From Paracoccus sp. JM45 (GTDB lineage: Bacteria > Pseudomonadota > Alphaproteobacteria > Rhodobacterales > Rhodobacteraceae), in assembly GCF_003590715.1 (NCBI RefSeq), contig NZ_QQVY01000001.1, positions 1-64,000 on the forward strand: a stretch of DNA of 64,000 bases. The letters are read 5' to 3'. The notes under the pieces were generated by a model. It was not told the DNA's origin, did no database searches, and was given only the letters and a program-made list of their open reading frames with translations. Below, in pieces: positions 1 to 8,202 of this stretch (its first letter is position 1; every line of letters starts with the position of its first letter). The position numbers and the translations under genes were made by a program.

Positions 1-324
1 CACGACGCGGTCGCCGACCGCGGCGCGGCAGCAATCATTCCGCCCCGTCGCAATGCGAGGCTCTGGAAGCCGGACACGGCAGGAGCCCGAGCGCGCAACG
101 AGATCCTGCAGACGTCAAAACTTCTTGGCCGGGCGCTTTGGCGGAATTGGAGCGGCTACCACCGACGTAGCAGGGTAGAGACAAAAATGAACTGCGTGAA
201 GCTGATCGGACAAAGGCTGATGTCCCGCGACTTCGACCGCCAAATTGCAGAAGTTCAGATCCGTGCGGCGGTCATGAACCGCTTCACTGCCCTCGGCATC
301 CCCGTCACTGTGCCCCTGGGATAA
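1..324 (+). CDS. IS5-family transposase, C-terminal 107 residues (5' partial)
   Basis: The open frame starts at base 1 and stops with TAA at 322-324. The translation contains the DDE-transposase C-terminal block WRNWSGYHRRSRVETKMNC, with the Y-(2)-R-(3)-E-(6)-K signature and the catalytic Glu. It aligns through its whole length with the C-terminal third of the intact transposase at 8255-9187, with clear amino-acid divergence, so it belongs to a different element of the same group. The first two catalytic Asp residues lie upstream of the window. Whether the full protein is intact is unknown. Confidence 0.85.
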   Translation, partial: HDAVADRGAAAIIPPRRNARLWKPDTAGARARNEILQTSKLLGRALWRNWSGYHRRSRVETKMNCVKLIGQRLMSRDFDRQIAEVQIRAAVMNRFTALGIPVTVPLG

Positions 325-378
325 GTGTGGCCGGGGAAAGGGAAACTGCGGTCATTAGCTGATTTGTGCAACAGCGCC
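1..378 (+). mobile_element. Right end of an IS5-family insertion sequence (left part outside window)
   Basis: The window opens inside an IS. A transposase C-terminus ends at 324, and an imperfect terminal repeat, GATTTGTGCAACAGCGCC, lies at 361-378. It differs at two positions from the right end (9233-9250) of the complete IS5-type element at 8201-9250, so the two are related but not identical copies. The rest of the element and any target duplication cannot be judged from this window. Confidence 0.8.
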
Positions 379-826
379 TTTCAGAAGTACCTTGAATTGT
401 CTGCCAAGACCTTCTCCTCTTTTGATACTATTGATTGTCAGTGGTATTTTGACGGCGCAGAGATTTCGGAATTTTGCATCCGACGGTGATTTGGACCATC
501 TTGCTAAGCCGCAGCCAGCTCTATTGCGATGGGCAGGTTTTTAAACAGATGCTTTTTCAGTTTTTACAAAGCGACTGGTTTTGAAATTTTTAAAGGTAAG
601 GCCGAAATATTCGATGGGATTACCTGCGAATTACTTGAGTCAGTCCAGCACTCGTTAATAGAGTATAGGTATATTGACCCTCAGGTTTCCCGTCGCAGCG
701 CTAAACGAAAGAATTATATCTCTTAAGGCATTCATGGCTCAGATAGGATAAGGGTAGAAAAGTATTCGCTTGGATCGCAACGTTCCTTATAACATAGCGT
801 GGATTCAACCAGTTTGCTTATCCTGT
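379..826. other. AT-rich spacer between the IS end and modC, no convincing gene
   Basis: This stretch is visibly richer in A/T than its surroundings. It holds one 65-codon frame (529-726, +) beginning MGRFLNRCFF, with no recognisable domain, no good ribosome-binding site and no partner gene. I do not support it as a gene, although a small acquired gene cannot be excluded. No clear terminator for modC was found. Confidence 0.5.
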
Positions 827-1900
827 TCAAGACGGACGCACGACGGCGACTGATTTGATGATCGCATACACCGGCAATCCCTTGACCAAGCCCAAATTTG
901 CCGCAGAGCGGTGGGTGACACGGGCAAGCAGCCGATCGCCCTCAACGCCCAGCTGGACCAATACATCAGGCCCCTGCCCCGACATCACCTGTGTGACAGT
1001 GGCGCGTAGGACATTCAGGGCCGATATGTCTTTTGGCGGGGACAGCGACAGCATTACGTCCTGTGCATGGACGCGAACCCGCAGCATACTGCCGATACTG
1101 GCGGGGATTCCCGCCACCCAAAGCACACCCAACGGGGTGTCCAAGCGGCTAAGGCCGTCAGCCTCATGCGATGCAATGCGGGCTTTCACGACTGCGCCGA
1201 TGTCCTGAAGGCCCAGCATGGCTGCAGCTGCAGGATCGGACATCTGATCAGACAATGGCCCTGCCCTGCTGACCTTGCCGGACTGCACGATAACAAGTGT
1301 GCTGGCCAGACGGGCCACCTCGGACATCGCGTGGCTGACATAGAGGATCGGTATCTGTGTATCGTCCCGCAAGCGTTCCAGATAAGGCAAGATTTCGGAT
1401 TTCCGTTGTGCGTCCAATGCGGCAAGGGGTTCGTCCATCAACAACAGTCGTGGACGCGCAAGAAGGGCGCGGCCAATGGCGACACGTTGCTTTTCTCCGC
1501 CCGATAGGGCACCGGGGCGACGGTCCAGCAGCGGACTAATGCCCAACAAATCAACTACATGATCGAAACGGATATTGTCGGTTCGCCGCGCAAACCATCG
1601 GCCATAAAGCAGGTTCTGCCGCACGCTAAGATGCGGAAACAGGCGACTGTCTTGGAACACATAGCCGATCCCCCGCTTATGGGGCGGCAACCACATACCC
1701 TTGGCGCTGTCCATCAGATCATGCCCCTCAAGGATGATCCTGCCATGGTCAGGCCTTAACAACCCTGCAACTGCATTGATAACCGAGGTTTTCCCCGACC
1801 CCGAACGTCCGAACAAAGCAGTGATGCCTTGCGATGCCTGAAATTCGACATCCAGTTCAAAATTGCGGAAACTATGGCGCAGCGCGACAGAAAGGCTCAT
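827..1900 (-). CDS. modC: Molybdate ABC transporter ATP-binding protein ModC
   Basis: This is the ATPase that energises molybdate import on the cytoplasmic face of the ModB channel. The 357-residue product has a Walker A motif GRSGSGKTS (residues 31-39), an ABC signature LSGGEKQRVAIGRALL followed by LLLMDEPLAALD, and a C-terminal MOP-type molybdate-binding region (about residues 285-357), which separates ModC from other ABC ATPases. I chose the ATG at 1898-1900 because it overlaps the modB stop as ATGA and starts the conserved N-terminus MSLSVALRHS; the frame remains open further upstream, but that part lies inside modB. It is the last gene of modABC. Confidence 0.95.
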   Translation of the reverse strand: MSLSVALRHSFRNFELDVEFQASQGITALFGRSGSGKTSVINAVAGLLRPDHGRIILEGHDLMDSAKGMWLPPHKRGIGYVFQDSRLFPHLSVRQNLLYGRWFARRTDNIRFDHVVDLLGISPLLDRRPGALSGGEKQRVAIGRALLARPRLLLMDEPLAALDAQRKSEILPYLERLRDDTQIPILYVSHAMSEVARLASTLVIVQSGKVSRAGPLSDQMSDPAAAAMLGLQDIGAVVKARIASHEADGLSRLDTPLGVLWVAGIPASIGSMLRVRVHAQDVMLSLSPPKDISALNVLRATVTQVMSGQGPDVLVQLGVEGDRLLARVTHRSAANLGLVKGLPVYAIIKSVAVVRPS

Positions 1901-2592
1901 GTGCCTGCGATCCGTTTGGCAATCACACGGCTGATCCATTCGGACGCGATCAAGGCAATCATGGCGATGGCGACTGCGATCAGGACCAGTCGCAGGGCAG
2001 CCCCTTCGCCACCCGGAACTTGCAAGAATGAATAAATGGCCGATGGCAGTGTCTGCGTCTGGCCGGTGATATTGCTGACGAAGGTGATCGTTGCACCGAA
2101 TTCCCCCATTGCCTTGGCGAATGCCAGAATGGCACCTGCCACAATTCCCGGCAGGATCAGGGGCAAGGTTACTGTCGCAAAAACCCACAGGCGTGACGCC
2201 CCAAGGGTGCCTGCCACCTGTTCCAATTTCGGGTCAACCGCCTCGATCGCCAAGCGGATGGCGCGAACCATCAGTGGGAAAGACATGATTGCCGCCGCAA
2301 GTGCCGCACCTGTCCAGCGGAAGGCCAGAATGATGCCACAGCATTCGTCCAGAAATCCCCCGATCGGGCCACGTCGACCAAAGCCAAGCAGCAGGATATA
2401 CCCCGTGACCACCGGCGGCAGGATCAGCGGCAGATGCACCAATCCGTTCAGCACCTGCTTGCCCCAGAATTCACAGCGCGCCAGCACAAATGCGACAAAG
2501 ACCCCGAATGGCAAACTTAGCAGCGTTGCCCAGACCGAGACCTTTAGCGACAGTGCAACCGCCTGCCATTCTTGCGGCGTCAGTTCAATCAT
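1897..2592 (-). CDS. modB: Molybdate ABC transporter permease ModB
   Basis: This is the inner-membrane channel subunit for molybdate. The 231-residue protein is hydrophobic throughout, with about five membrane segments. It carries the cytoplasmic EAA loop around TLGASRLWVFATVTLPLILP, which contacts ModC. The ATG at 2590-2592 (MIELTPQEW) is preferred; a TTG nine bases upstream would also work. The gene overlaps the modA stop by 8 bp and modC by 4 bp, so the three are one transcription unit with coupled translation. Confidence 0.95.
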   Translation of the reverse strand: MIELTPQEWQAVALSLKVSVWATLLSLPFGVFVAFVLARCEFWGKQVLNGLVHLPLILPPVVTGYILLLGFGRRGPIGGFLDECCGIILAFRWTGAALAAAIMSFPLMVRAIRLAIEAVDPKLEQVAGTLGASRLWVFATVTLPLILPGIVAGAILAFAKAMGEFGATITFVSNITGQTQTLPSAIYSFLQVPGGEGAALRLVLIAVAIAMIALIASEWISRVIAKRIAGT

Positions 2593-3367
2593 TACGGGCA
2601 ATCACGGAAAAGCCCTGCCCCTCGAACACTGCAGTGGCCGCATCGCTGTGCAAATAATCCAGGAAAGATATCGCATCCGAATTATCACTGTCTGTCGTCA
2701 AAGCCGCGGGATAGATGATGGGATCGTGGCTTTCCGCAGGCAGGGTGCCGATAATCCCGACCCTTGGTTCGGCAATCGCATCGGTTGCATAGACAATCCC
2801 CAATGGTGCCTCGCCTATGGCGACCAGTGCCAGCGCAGCGCGGACATTGTCGGCCTGTGCCACCACATCCTGAACTTTATCCCAAAGTCCCAATGAGGTC
2901 AGCGCCTGTTTGCCATAGACGCCCGCGGGGACGGAATCGACGAATGCCATCGCCAGCTTGCCGCCGCCAAGACGTCCTGACAGATCAAAATCCCGATCAA
3001 GTACCGCATCGGAATTTCCGGCCTGATAGCCGATCATGACAAGCGAGTTTCCCAGAAGATCCGTCCGGCTGTCTGCGCGGATCAAATCCTGTTCCTGCAG
3101 CAGGTCCATCCACTCGACCGAGGCCGAGATAAAAATATCGGCAGGTGCGGCCTGCTGGATCTGTTTGGCCAAAGCCGAGCTGCCCGCATAGGAGACGACA
3201 ACTTTGTCGTCAGCGTCGGCATTCCAATCCACGGCGATCTGATCCAGCGCTGTTTTCAGGCTGGCCGCCGCAAAAACCGTGATGTTTTCGGCTTGGGCAG
3301 GTGCTGCAAATGCCAAGCCTGCCATAAGACCAAGCGACACTCCGTAGGCGTATCCAGACATCGACAT
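2585..3367 (-). CDS. modA: Molybdate-binding periplasmic protein ModA
   Basis: This 260-residue periplasmic receptor delivers molybdate (or tungstate) to ModB. An N-terminal signal peptide ends at about AAPAQA (residues 21-26), followed by the characteristic ITVFAAASLKTALDQIA, whose Ser residues bind the oxyanion in this family. Further family blocks include YAGSSALAKQI and ADIFISASVEWMD. It is the first gene of modABC. An inverted repeat resembling a ModE box lies only 10 bp upstream of the start. Start: the ATG at 3367, with another in-frame ATG two codons in. Confidence 0.95.
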   Translation of the reverse strand: MSMSGYAYGVSLGLMAGLAFAAPAQAENITVFAAASLKTALDQIAVDWNADADDKVVVSYAGSSALAKQIQQAAPADIFISASVEWMDLLQEQDLIRADSRTDLLGNSLVMIGYQAGNSDAVLDRDFDLSGRLGGGKLAMAFVDSVPAGVYGKQALTSLGLWDKVQDVVAQADNVRAALALVAIGEAPLGIVYATDAIAEPRVGIIGTLPAESHDPIIYPAALTTDSDNSDAISFLDYLHSDAATAVFEGQGFSVIARND

Positions 3368-3377
3368 TTCCCGACAG

Positions 3378-3401
3378 CGTTATGTTCGGGCAACTATAAC
3401 A
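3378..3401 (-). promoter_or_regulatory. Candidate ModE-type operator upstream of modABC
   Basis: Two half-sites, CGTTAT at 3378-3383 and ATAACA at 3396-3401, form an imperfect inverted repeat separated by 12 bp. From memory, this geometry resembles the E. coli modA ModE site. It lies just upstream of modA, where a repressor that shuts the operon when molybdate is plentiful would bind. No modE gene is in the window. It is very close to the start codon, so it would overlap the ribosome-binding region. Confidence 0.45.
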
Positions 3402-3562
3402 CATCCGCAAACACATTCGCCATCGGTGCATCGGTATTCTTTGATCTTAGCGATAATATGGATCACTGAACGTGTGTCTAATCCAACCTGATCACACCTG
3501 AAGGTAACGCAAGCGCTTACCTGCGGCGGCCAACAACATGTTCAGATTACCAAAACCTAATA

Positions 3563-3600
3563 AAAACCGCGACAGGGTCAGTATGCGCCTTCCCTGTCGC
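3563..3600 (-). terminator. Rho-independent terminator after the MDR/SDR operon
   Basis: Perfect 9-bp arms GCGACAGGG (3569-3577) and CCCTGTCGC (3592-3600) flank a 14-base loop. On the minus strand the hairpin is followed by GGTTTTTA, a good U-tract. It lies about 60 bp beyond the stop of the gene at 3659-4645 and separates that operon from modABC. Confidence 0.8.
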
Positions 3601-3658
3601 GCCGTATTGATGACCTGACATAAGTGTCCGGATGCCGTTCAAATCACGATATGATGGA

Positions 3659-4645
3659 TCAAACGTCCACAACTACCTTGCCCAAGGCTTGGCCGCTTTT
3701 CAGTCTGGCATAGGCCGCGCCAACCTCGCCAAGGGTAAATTGGGACTGGTCTAGCAAAGGCTTTACTGCGCCCGCGTCGACCAGCTTTGCCAGTTGAGCC
3801 AGAATCTTGCCTTGGGCGGCGCGATTGACGTCATGCAGCATCGGCAAAAGCATAAAAACGATGTGCAGTGACAGTCCCTTGAAATGCGCACCGCTCAGAT
3901 CAATTTCAGAGAGGGCGACGGTTGTCACGACATGTGCATTCAGCGCAGCCGCGGCGAAGGAGTTGATCAGGTTCGGCCCGCCAACAGTATCAAAGACCAT
4001 ATCAAAGCCCGCGCCATCGGTCCGCGCCGCGACATAATCATCGATCTGCGTGGATTTATAATCAATGGCATACGCGCCAAAGCCTTTGATCACATCCTCT
4101 TGCACCACGCCCGTCCCTGTGGCCGAAACATCAGCCCCAAGATGGCGCGCCAGTTGCACGGCGATATGGCCGACGCCCCCTGCACCACCGTGCACCAGCA
4201 CCTTGTGCCCTGCGGCAACACCTGCGCGGCCAAGACCTTCCCATGCCGTGATCCCCACCAGCGGCAAAGCGGCAGCTTCGCGCATGGTCAGGCTTGTTGG
4301 CTTTTTTGCAATCAGACGCGCGTCCGCCAGCATGTATTCGGCCAATGCGCCTTTCAGATCGGCCAGACCGCCAGCGCAGCCATAAACCTCATCCCCTTTA
4401 TCAAAGCCGGTAACGCCGGTGCCGACCTCTTCGATGAAACCGGCAAAATCCATGCCAAGAACTGCGGGCAATGCCGGCGACAGGGGCAAATCGGTGCCGA
4501 TATCCTTGATCATCGTGTCGATCGTATTGACGCTGGTGGCCTTGATGCGGATGACGACATGACCGTCGGTCACATTCGGGCGGGGCTGGTCAGCCTCGGT
4601 AAAGGGTGCATCGGGTCCATAGGCGTTCAGGATCATGGTTTTCAT
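3659..4645 (-). CDS. NADPH:quinone oxidoreductase-like MDR enzyme
   Basis: This 328-residue medium-chain dehydrogenase/reductase is of the zinc-independent quinone-reductase branch. The GroES-like N-terminal domain contains GMDFAGFIEEVG. The Rossmann domain has the nucleotide-binding loop HGGAGGVGHIAVQLA. The zinc-ligand cysteines of true alcohol dehydrogenases are absent, so NAD(P)H-dependent reduction of quinones or enones is likely; the substrate is unknown. It is the last of three co-directional oxidoreductase genes (with 4669-5445 and 5458-6453), separated by 12-23 bp, presumably one operon under the divergent LysR regulator. Confidence 0.85.
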   Translation of the reverse strand: MKTMILNAYGPDAPFTEADQPRPNVTDGHVVIRIKATSVNTIDTMIKDIGTDLPLSPALPAVLGMDFAGFIEEVGTGVTGFDKGDEVYGCAGGLADLKGALAEYMLADARLIAKKPTSLTMREAAALPLVGITAWEGLGRAGVAAGHKVLVHGGAGGVGHIAVQLARHLGADVSATGTGVVQEDVIKGFGAYAIDYKSTQIDDYVAARTDGAGFDMVFDTVGGPNLINSFAAAALNAHVVTTVALSEIDLSGAHFKGLSLHIVFMLLPMLHDVNRAAQGKILAQLAKLVDAGAVKPLLDQSQFTLGEVGAAYARLKSGQALGKVVVDV

Positions 4646-4668
4646 GGGAATTTTCCTTTCAGAAATGT

Positions 4669-5445
4669 TCAGAGATCGGCCAGAAGGGCATCGATCCGCG
4701 CCGTAACATCGCGCACGACGACGTCGGAATACGGGGGTGCCAATCTGCCCGCGTCATTGTCGTAATAGCGTCCGGTCGCACCAGTAAACTCATCGGACAA
4801 CGCAGCGCGGGTCAGAATATCGACGCCGGTTTCCACATCATTTCCGGCGGTACCAAAGCCTTCGCGGACCATCCGTGTGGCCAGCAGCGACCCGGGATTC
4901 ACCGCCAGTGACAGGGGTCCGTCCGGATAATCCTGCCCGAATTTCTGGTTCCACAGGGTGATGGCCAGCTTGCTTTGGGCATAGGCCTCTATATCCTGCA
5001 AGCGGTATTCACCCGTCAGAGCCTGCGGATCGACAGGTGATTGCGCCGCCGAGGACAGATGGATAATTCGTCCACTTTGCGGAATGGCCGGCAAAAGCAG
5101 CCTTGCCAATAACGCCGAGGCCAGAGTGTTTACCGTAAAGCGGACATCCAGTCTATGTGCCACCGGCTGCGCCGTTTTGAAAACGCCGGCATTGTTGATC
5201 AGCACATCGATCTGTGGATGTGCATCCCTGATACGGGATGCCATCGCCGCAACCTCTGTCAGATCGGACAGATCGGCAATGTGGGTTGTGACACATGCTG
5301 CCGCCGGTTTCAGCGCCTTGGCCGTTTCCGCCAGTTTTGCCGCATCACGGCCATGGATGATCAGCGCATGGCCCGCTTTGGCCAGCGCATGGGCTGTCGC
5401 CTTGCCCAGCCCTTGGGTGGCACCGGTAATCAGGATGGTTTTCAT
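4669..5445 (-). CDS. Short-chain dehydrogenase/reductase
   Basis: This 258-residue classical-fold SDR has the cofactor motif TGATQGLG (residues 7-14), the structural NNAG (84-87), the catalytic Ser at 131-132 and a Tyr-x-x-x-Lys pair, Y155/K159. The HGRD sequence after the second strand suggests NADP(H) preference. The general architecture resembles the retinol-dehydrogenase/WW-oxidoreductase-like group rather than fatty-acid FabG. It sits between two MDR reductases in one apparent operon, consistent with reduction of reactive carbonyl compounds, but the substrate cannot be named. Confidence 0.85.
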   Translation of the reverse strand: MKTILITGATQGLGKATAHALAKAGHALIIHGRDAAKLAETAKALKPAAACVTTHIADLSDLTEVAAMASRIRDAHPQIDVLINNAGVFKTAQPVAHRLDVRFTVNTLASALLARLLLPAIPQSGRIIHLSSAAQSPVDPQALTGEYRLQDIEAYAQSKLAITLWNQKFGQDYPDGPLSLAVNPGSLLATRMVREGFGTAGNDVETGVDILTRAALSDEFTGATGRYYDNDAGRLAPPYSDVVVRDVTARIDALLADL

Positions 5446-5457
5446 ATCAAGCTCCGT

Positions 5458-6453
5458 TCAGGCGGACAGACCCGGCAGCACCTGCTTGCCGATCACCTGC
5501 CCGCTTTCCTGTCGCTGATGTCCGGCAATCAGGCTTTCGACCGTCAATGCCGTGGCACGTTCGGTCACGGTCGAGACAAGATCACCCGCGTCTAGCATGT
5601 CTGATACACAGTTCAGCAGATCGCGCTGTGCCTCCATGTCGGCACCAAACATCGCGCGGGTAAACATAAACTCCCAGCTGAAGGTCAGGGCTTTGGGTTT
5701 TGCAGCGGCAATGTCCAACCCTTGCGGATCGTCGATCAGGGCCACATGACCACGTGGTGCGATCAGATCGACAATCGCGGGCCAATGGCCTTCGGTGCCG
5801 GTCAGCGCAGCAACGTAATCCGGCGTGATCCCAAGGTCGCGAAGCTGGGCCGCCATATCGCCGCGATGGTCGATCACATGATTCGCACCCATCCGGCGCA
5901 CCCAGTCCTGCGTTTGGGGGCGCGATGCTGTGGCAATCACGGTCAGGCCGGTCAGGCGCTTGGCCAGCTGGATCAGGATCGACCCGACACCGCCCGCACC
6001 CCCGATAACCAGCAGGGTCTTTCCCTGACCTGTTCCGCGAACCATCCCGAAGCTGTCGAACAGCATTTCCCACGCGGTAATGGCGGTCAGAGGAATACCG
6101 GCGGCTTCGACGAAATCCAGCGATGCCGGTTTGCGGCCCACGATACGTTCATCCACGGCATGGAATTCGGCATTGGTCCCGTCACGCGTCACGTCACCGG
6201 CGTAAAACACCTCGTCGCCGATATTATAGCCTGTAACCTCGGAGCCGACCTGCACCACAACACCCGCCGCATCGAATCCAAGGATGGCAAACCCTTCAGG
6301 GGCGCGGGCCGCACGCAGCTTCACGTCCACCGGATTGACCGAGATTCCTTTCACCGCAACCAGCAGGTCACGCAGACGCAGCAAGGGGTTTGCCACATCC
6401 TGCGTCGTCAGTTCGGTGGCGGGGCCTGTCTGTCTATAGCCGATCGATTTCAT
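5458..6453 (-). CDS. Zinc-type alcohol dehydrogenase-like MDR (quinone-reductase family)
   Basis: This 331-residue MDR enzyme begins [11 protein letters not shown], typical of the group often annotated as zinc-binding alcohol dehydrogenase family 1. That group does not keep the catalytic zinc ligands. Visible motifs are the [10 protein letters not shown] and [12 protein letters not shown] blocks of the GroES-like domain and the Rossmann loop [16 protein letters not shown]. It is the first gene of the three-gene oxidoreductase operon and is divergent from the LysR gene at 6559. NAD(P)H-dependent reduction of quinones or alkenals is the likely chemistry, by family analogy only. Confidence 0.85.
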   Translation of the reverse strand: MKSIGYRQTGPATELTTQDVANPLLRLRDLLVAVKGISVNPVDVKLRAARAPEGFAILGFDAAGVVVQVGSEVTGYNIGDEVFYAGDVTRDGTNAEFHAVDERIVGRKPASLDFVEAAGIPLTAITAWEMLFDSFGMVRGTGQGKTLLVIGGAGGVGSILIQLAKRLTGLTVIATASRPQTQDWVRRMGANHVIDHRGDMAAQLRDLGITPDYVAALTGTEGHWPAIVDLIAPRGHVALIDDPQGLDIAAAKPKALTFSWEFMFTRAMFGADMEAQRDLLNCVSDMLDAGDLVSTVTERATALTVESLIAGHQRQESGQVIGKQVLPGLSA

Positions 6454-6487
6454 GGGGTGGATCCTTTTGCATCTTGCTTGGTCCTGA

Positions 6488-6505
6488 AAATACTCCTTTG
6501 TATTT
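6488..6505. promoter_or_regulatory. Inverted repeat in the LysR/oxidoreductase divergent promoter
   Basis: AAATAC (6488-6493) and GTATTT (6500-6505) form a perfect 6-bp inverted repeat with a 6-bp spacer. They sit in the 105-bp gap between the divergent genes at 6453 and 6559, where a LysR-type regulator usually binds. The repeat does not have the exact symmetry of a T-N11-A box, so assignment to this LysR protein is inference. Confidence 0.4.
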
Positions 6506-6558
6506 CAATAAAAACGGCGCATATCAGACTTCAGTTTTCCGGTTTTCAGGATAATCCC

Positions 6559-7458
6559 GTGGACACGCAAACCCTGCGCCTTTTCGTGGCGGCTGCAGAA
6601 CGGCTGAATATTTCTGCCGCGGGGCGCAGCTTCGGCCTTGCACCCGCGATGGCCAGCGCCCGTCTGGCGAAACTGGAACGCGAATTGGGCGCCGAGCTTT
6701 TGCACCGCACCACCCGTAAAGTATCCCTGTCCCAAGAGGGTGAGGCCTTCCTGCCCTACGCACGCGAAATTCTTGCCCAATCCGAAGCGGCCCGTGCAGC
6801 ACTGGGCCTGAATGCCGACAGCCCCTCTGGCATCTTACGGTTCGCAGCCCCCAGCAGCTTTGCCCAATTGTACATTATCCCGCTGCTTCCTACGTTCCAT
6901 GCGCAATATCCCGACATCACACTGGATCTGCGGTTATCCGACACAAGGTTCGACCTGATCGAGGGCAGCTTCGATCTGGCCTTGCGCAGTGCCCCCTTAA
7001 AAGACAGCAGCTTGCGGGGCCGCAAATTGGGCGAGGATAAGCGCATTCTTTGCGCCGCCCCTGATTACCTTGCGCGGCGCGGCATCCCCTTGAACCCTCA
7101 GGACCTGGACGGGCATGATCTGCTGTCATGGGGCAACGCCACACCACGCGATCTGGTCACCGGTGACAAAAGGTTCACATTGGACGCGCGCCGGATGGTG
7201 TGCCGGACAATTCTGGATGATGGCACATCCCAACGGATCGCAACGCTGGCGGGTGGCGGCATCTCGGTCAATTCGCACTGGAATGTCGCGGATGAGATCC
7301 GGACCGGTCGTCTGGTGCATCTGTTGCCCGACTGGCAGCTGGATGATGCATCGGTCCTGTGGCTGATCTATCCGCAATCCAATGTGCTGACACCCAAGGT
7401 ACGGGTTTTCATGGATTTTCTATTGGCAGAGCTGACACCAGCGCCTTGGCAGCTGTAA
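6559..7458 (+). CDS. LysR-family transcriptional regulator
   Basis: This 299-residue LysR-type regulator has an N-terminal winged helix-turn-helix (residues about 3-62), including LNISAAGRSFGLAPAMASARL and the linker LHRTTRKVSLSQEGEAFLPYA. It is followed by a substrate-binding-like effector domain. The start is a GTG at 6559-6561; the frame is open upstream, but conserved similarity begins at (M)DTQTLRLF. It is divergent from the MDR-SDR-MDR operon and therefore probably controls it. Its last 50 bp overlap the convergent TetR gene. Confidence 0.9.
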   Translation: MDTQTLRLFVAAAERLNISAAGRSFGLAPAMASARLAKLERELGAELLHRTTRKVSLSQEGEAFLPYAREILAQSEAARAALGLNADSPSGILRFAAPSSFAQLYIIPLLPTFHAQYPDITLDLRLSDTRFDLIEGSFDLALRSAPLKDSSLRGRKLGEDKRILCAAPDYLARRGIPLNPQDLDGHDLLSWGNATPRDLVTGDKRFTLDARRMVCRTILDDGTSQRIATLAGGGISVNSHWNVADEIRTGRLVHLLPDWQLDDASVLWLIYPQSNVLTPKVRVFMDFLLAELTPAPWQL

Positions 7459-7933
7459 CAGCACCTGCCCCGTTCAAAGCCCAGGATTGCGTTAATCCTT
7501 CAAGGATCAGCAATAGGACAACCTCCTGTCCCGCCAGTCCGGTGGCTGTCGCGGTACGTTGCGCCACTTCATGCTTATGTCGTTCCAGCAGGGCGCGCAG
7601 TACAGGGTTTTCAGGGTCCGAGGCAACGGCGGCGTGAAACAGACAGCCATGTGATGCCTCGGTTTGCATCCAGTCCGCGACGCGTTCGATAATTACACCA
7701 CGGGCCTGAAAGGGGTCTTTGCAAAGACCATCCAGCACATGGCGGATGTAACGCTGGTGGCGATGTTCCAGCGCGGCCAGCACCATATCCGCCCGCGACG
7801 GCATGTATTTGTAAAGCGTCCGCAGGCTGACCCCCGCCGCATCCCGCAAACTATCCACGCTTGGCGCGGTAAAGCCATGGGCGGCGAAGGCACGTTCCAG
7901 ACCTGCAGCAATCCTGTCTTGTGTCTGCATCAT
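7409..7933 (-). CDS. TetR-family transcriptional regulator
   Basis: This 174-residue TetR repressor has an N-terminal helix-turn-helix with the typical block FTAPSVDSLRDAAGVSLRTLYKYMPSRADM (about residues 21-50), then an alpha-helical ligand domain without recognisable specificity. It is divergent from an MDR oxidoreductase gene (now truncated). The 74-bp gap between them contains a 45-bp palindrome that is its probable operator. Divergent TetR/MDR pairs usually respond to an electrophilic or phenolic compound; the ligand here is unknown. The 3' end overlaps the LysR gene by 50 bp, which is unusual. Confidence 0.9.
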   Translation of the reverse strand: MMQTQDRIAAGLERAFAAHGFTAPSVDSLRDAAGVSLRTLYKYMPSRADMVLAALEHRHQRYIRHVLDGLCKDPFQARGVIIERVADWMQTEASHGCLFHAAVASDPENPVLRALLERHKHEVAQRTATATGLAGQEVVLLLILEGLTQSWALNGAGAVTAAKALVSALPIENP

Positions 7934-7943
7934 GGTTGACGGG

Positions 7944-7988
7944 GTAGAACATTCCCTCTACCCCCGCAAGGTAGAGGATATGTTCTAC
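7944..7988. promoter_or_regulatory. 45-bp palindromic operator between tetR and the truncated MDR gene
   Basis: Two 18-bp arms, GTAGAACATTCCCTCTAC (7944-7961) and GTAGAGGATATGTTCTAC (7971-7988), match as inverted repeats at 16 of 18 positions around a 9-bp centre. They lie 11 bp upstream of the tetR start and 19 bp upstream of the MDR start, so one bound repressor could control both promoters. The length suggests two dimers. Confidence 0.8.
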
Positions 7989-8006
7989 ACCAAAGGGAAC
8001 CGCAAA

Positions 8007-8202
8007 ATGACATTACCAACAACCATGCAGGCTGTCCTGCTGATCGGCCACGGCGGCCTTGACCGATGGGAATATCGCACCGACGTTCCCGTGCCGCAGC
8101 CTGCCGCAGGCGAGGTTCTGATCCGCGTCGGCGCCTCGGCGGTCAACAACACGGATGTGAACACCCGCACCGGCTGGTATTCGAAGGCCGTGCGCGACGA
8201 GA
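8007..8202 (+). pseudogene. MDR alcohol dehydrogenase/quinone reductase, 3' part lost at an IS insertion
   Basis: The ATG at 8007 (with AAAGGGAA upstream) opens a GroES-like N-terminal domain: MQAVLLIGHGGLDRWEYRTD, then VPVPQPAAGEVLIRVGASAVNNTD. After about 65 residues (NTRTGWYSKAVRDE) the frame runs into the left end of the IS at 8201 and stops at 8297 in IS sequence. A full enzyme of this type is roughly 340-350 residues. The remaining 3' part is not found beyond the right end of the IS, where the BCCT terminator follows directly. The gene is therefore broken by insertion plus deletion. Confidence 0.85.

Noticed and set aside
529..726. 65-codon frame MGRFLNRCFF in AT-rich DNA
   Set aside because: No domain, no good ribosome-binding site and no partner; could be chance in a region with few stops.
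3502..3522. AGGTAA-N9-TTACCT containing AAGCGCTT, resembling a LacI-family operator, upstream of modA
   Set aside because: Only the outer six bases pair, no LacI-type regulator is nearby, and the mod operon already has a better candidate site.
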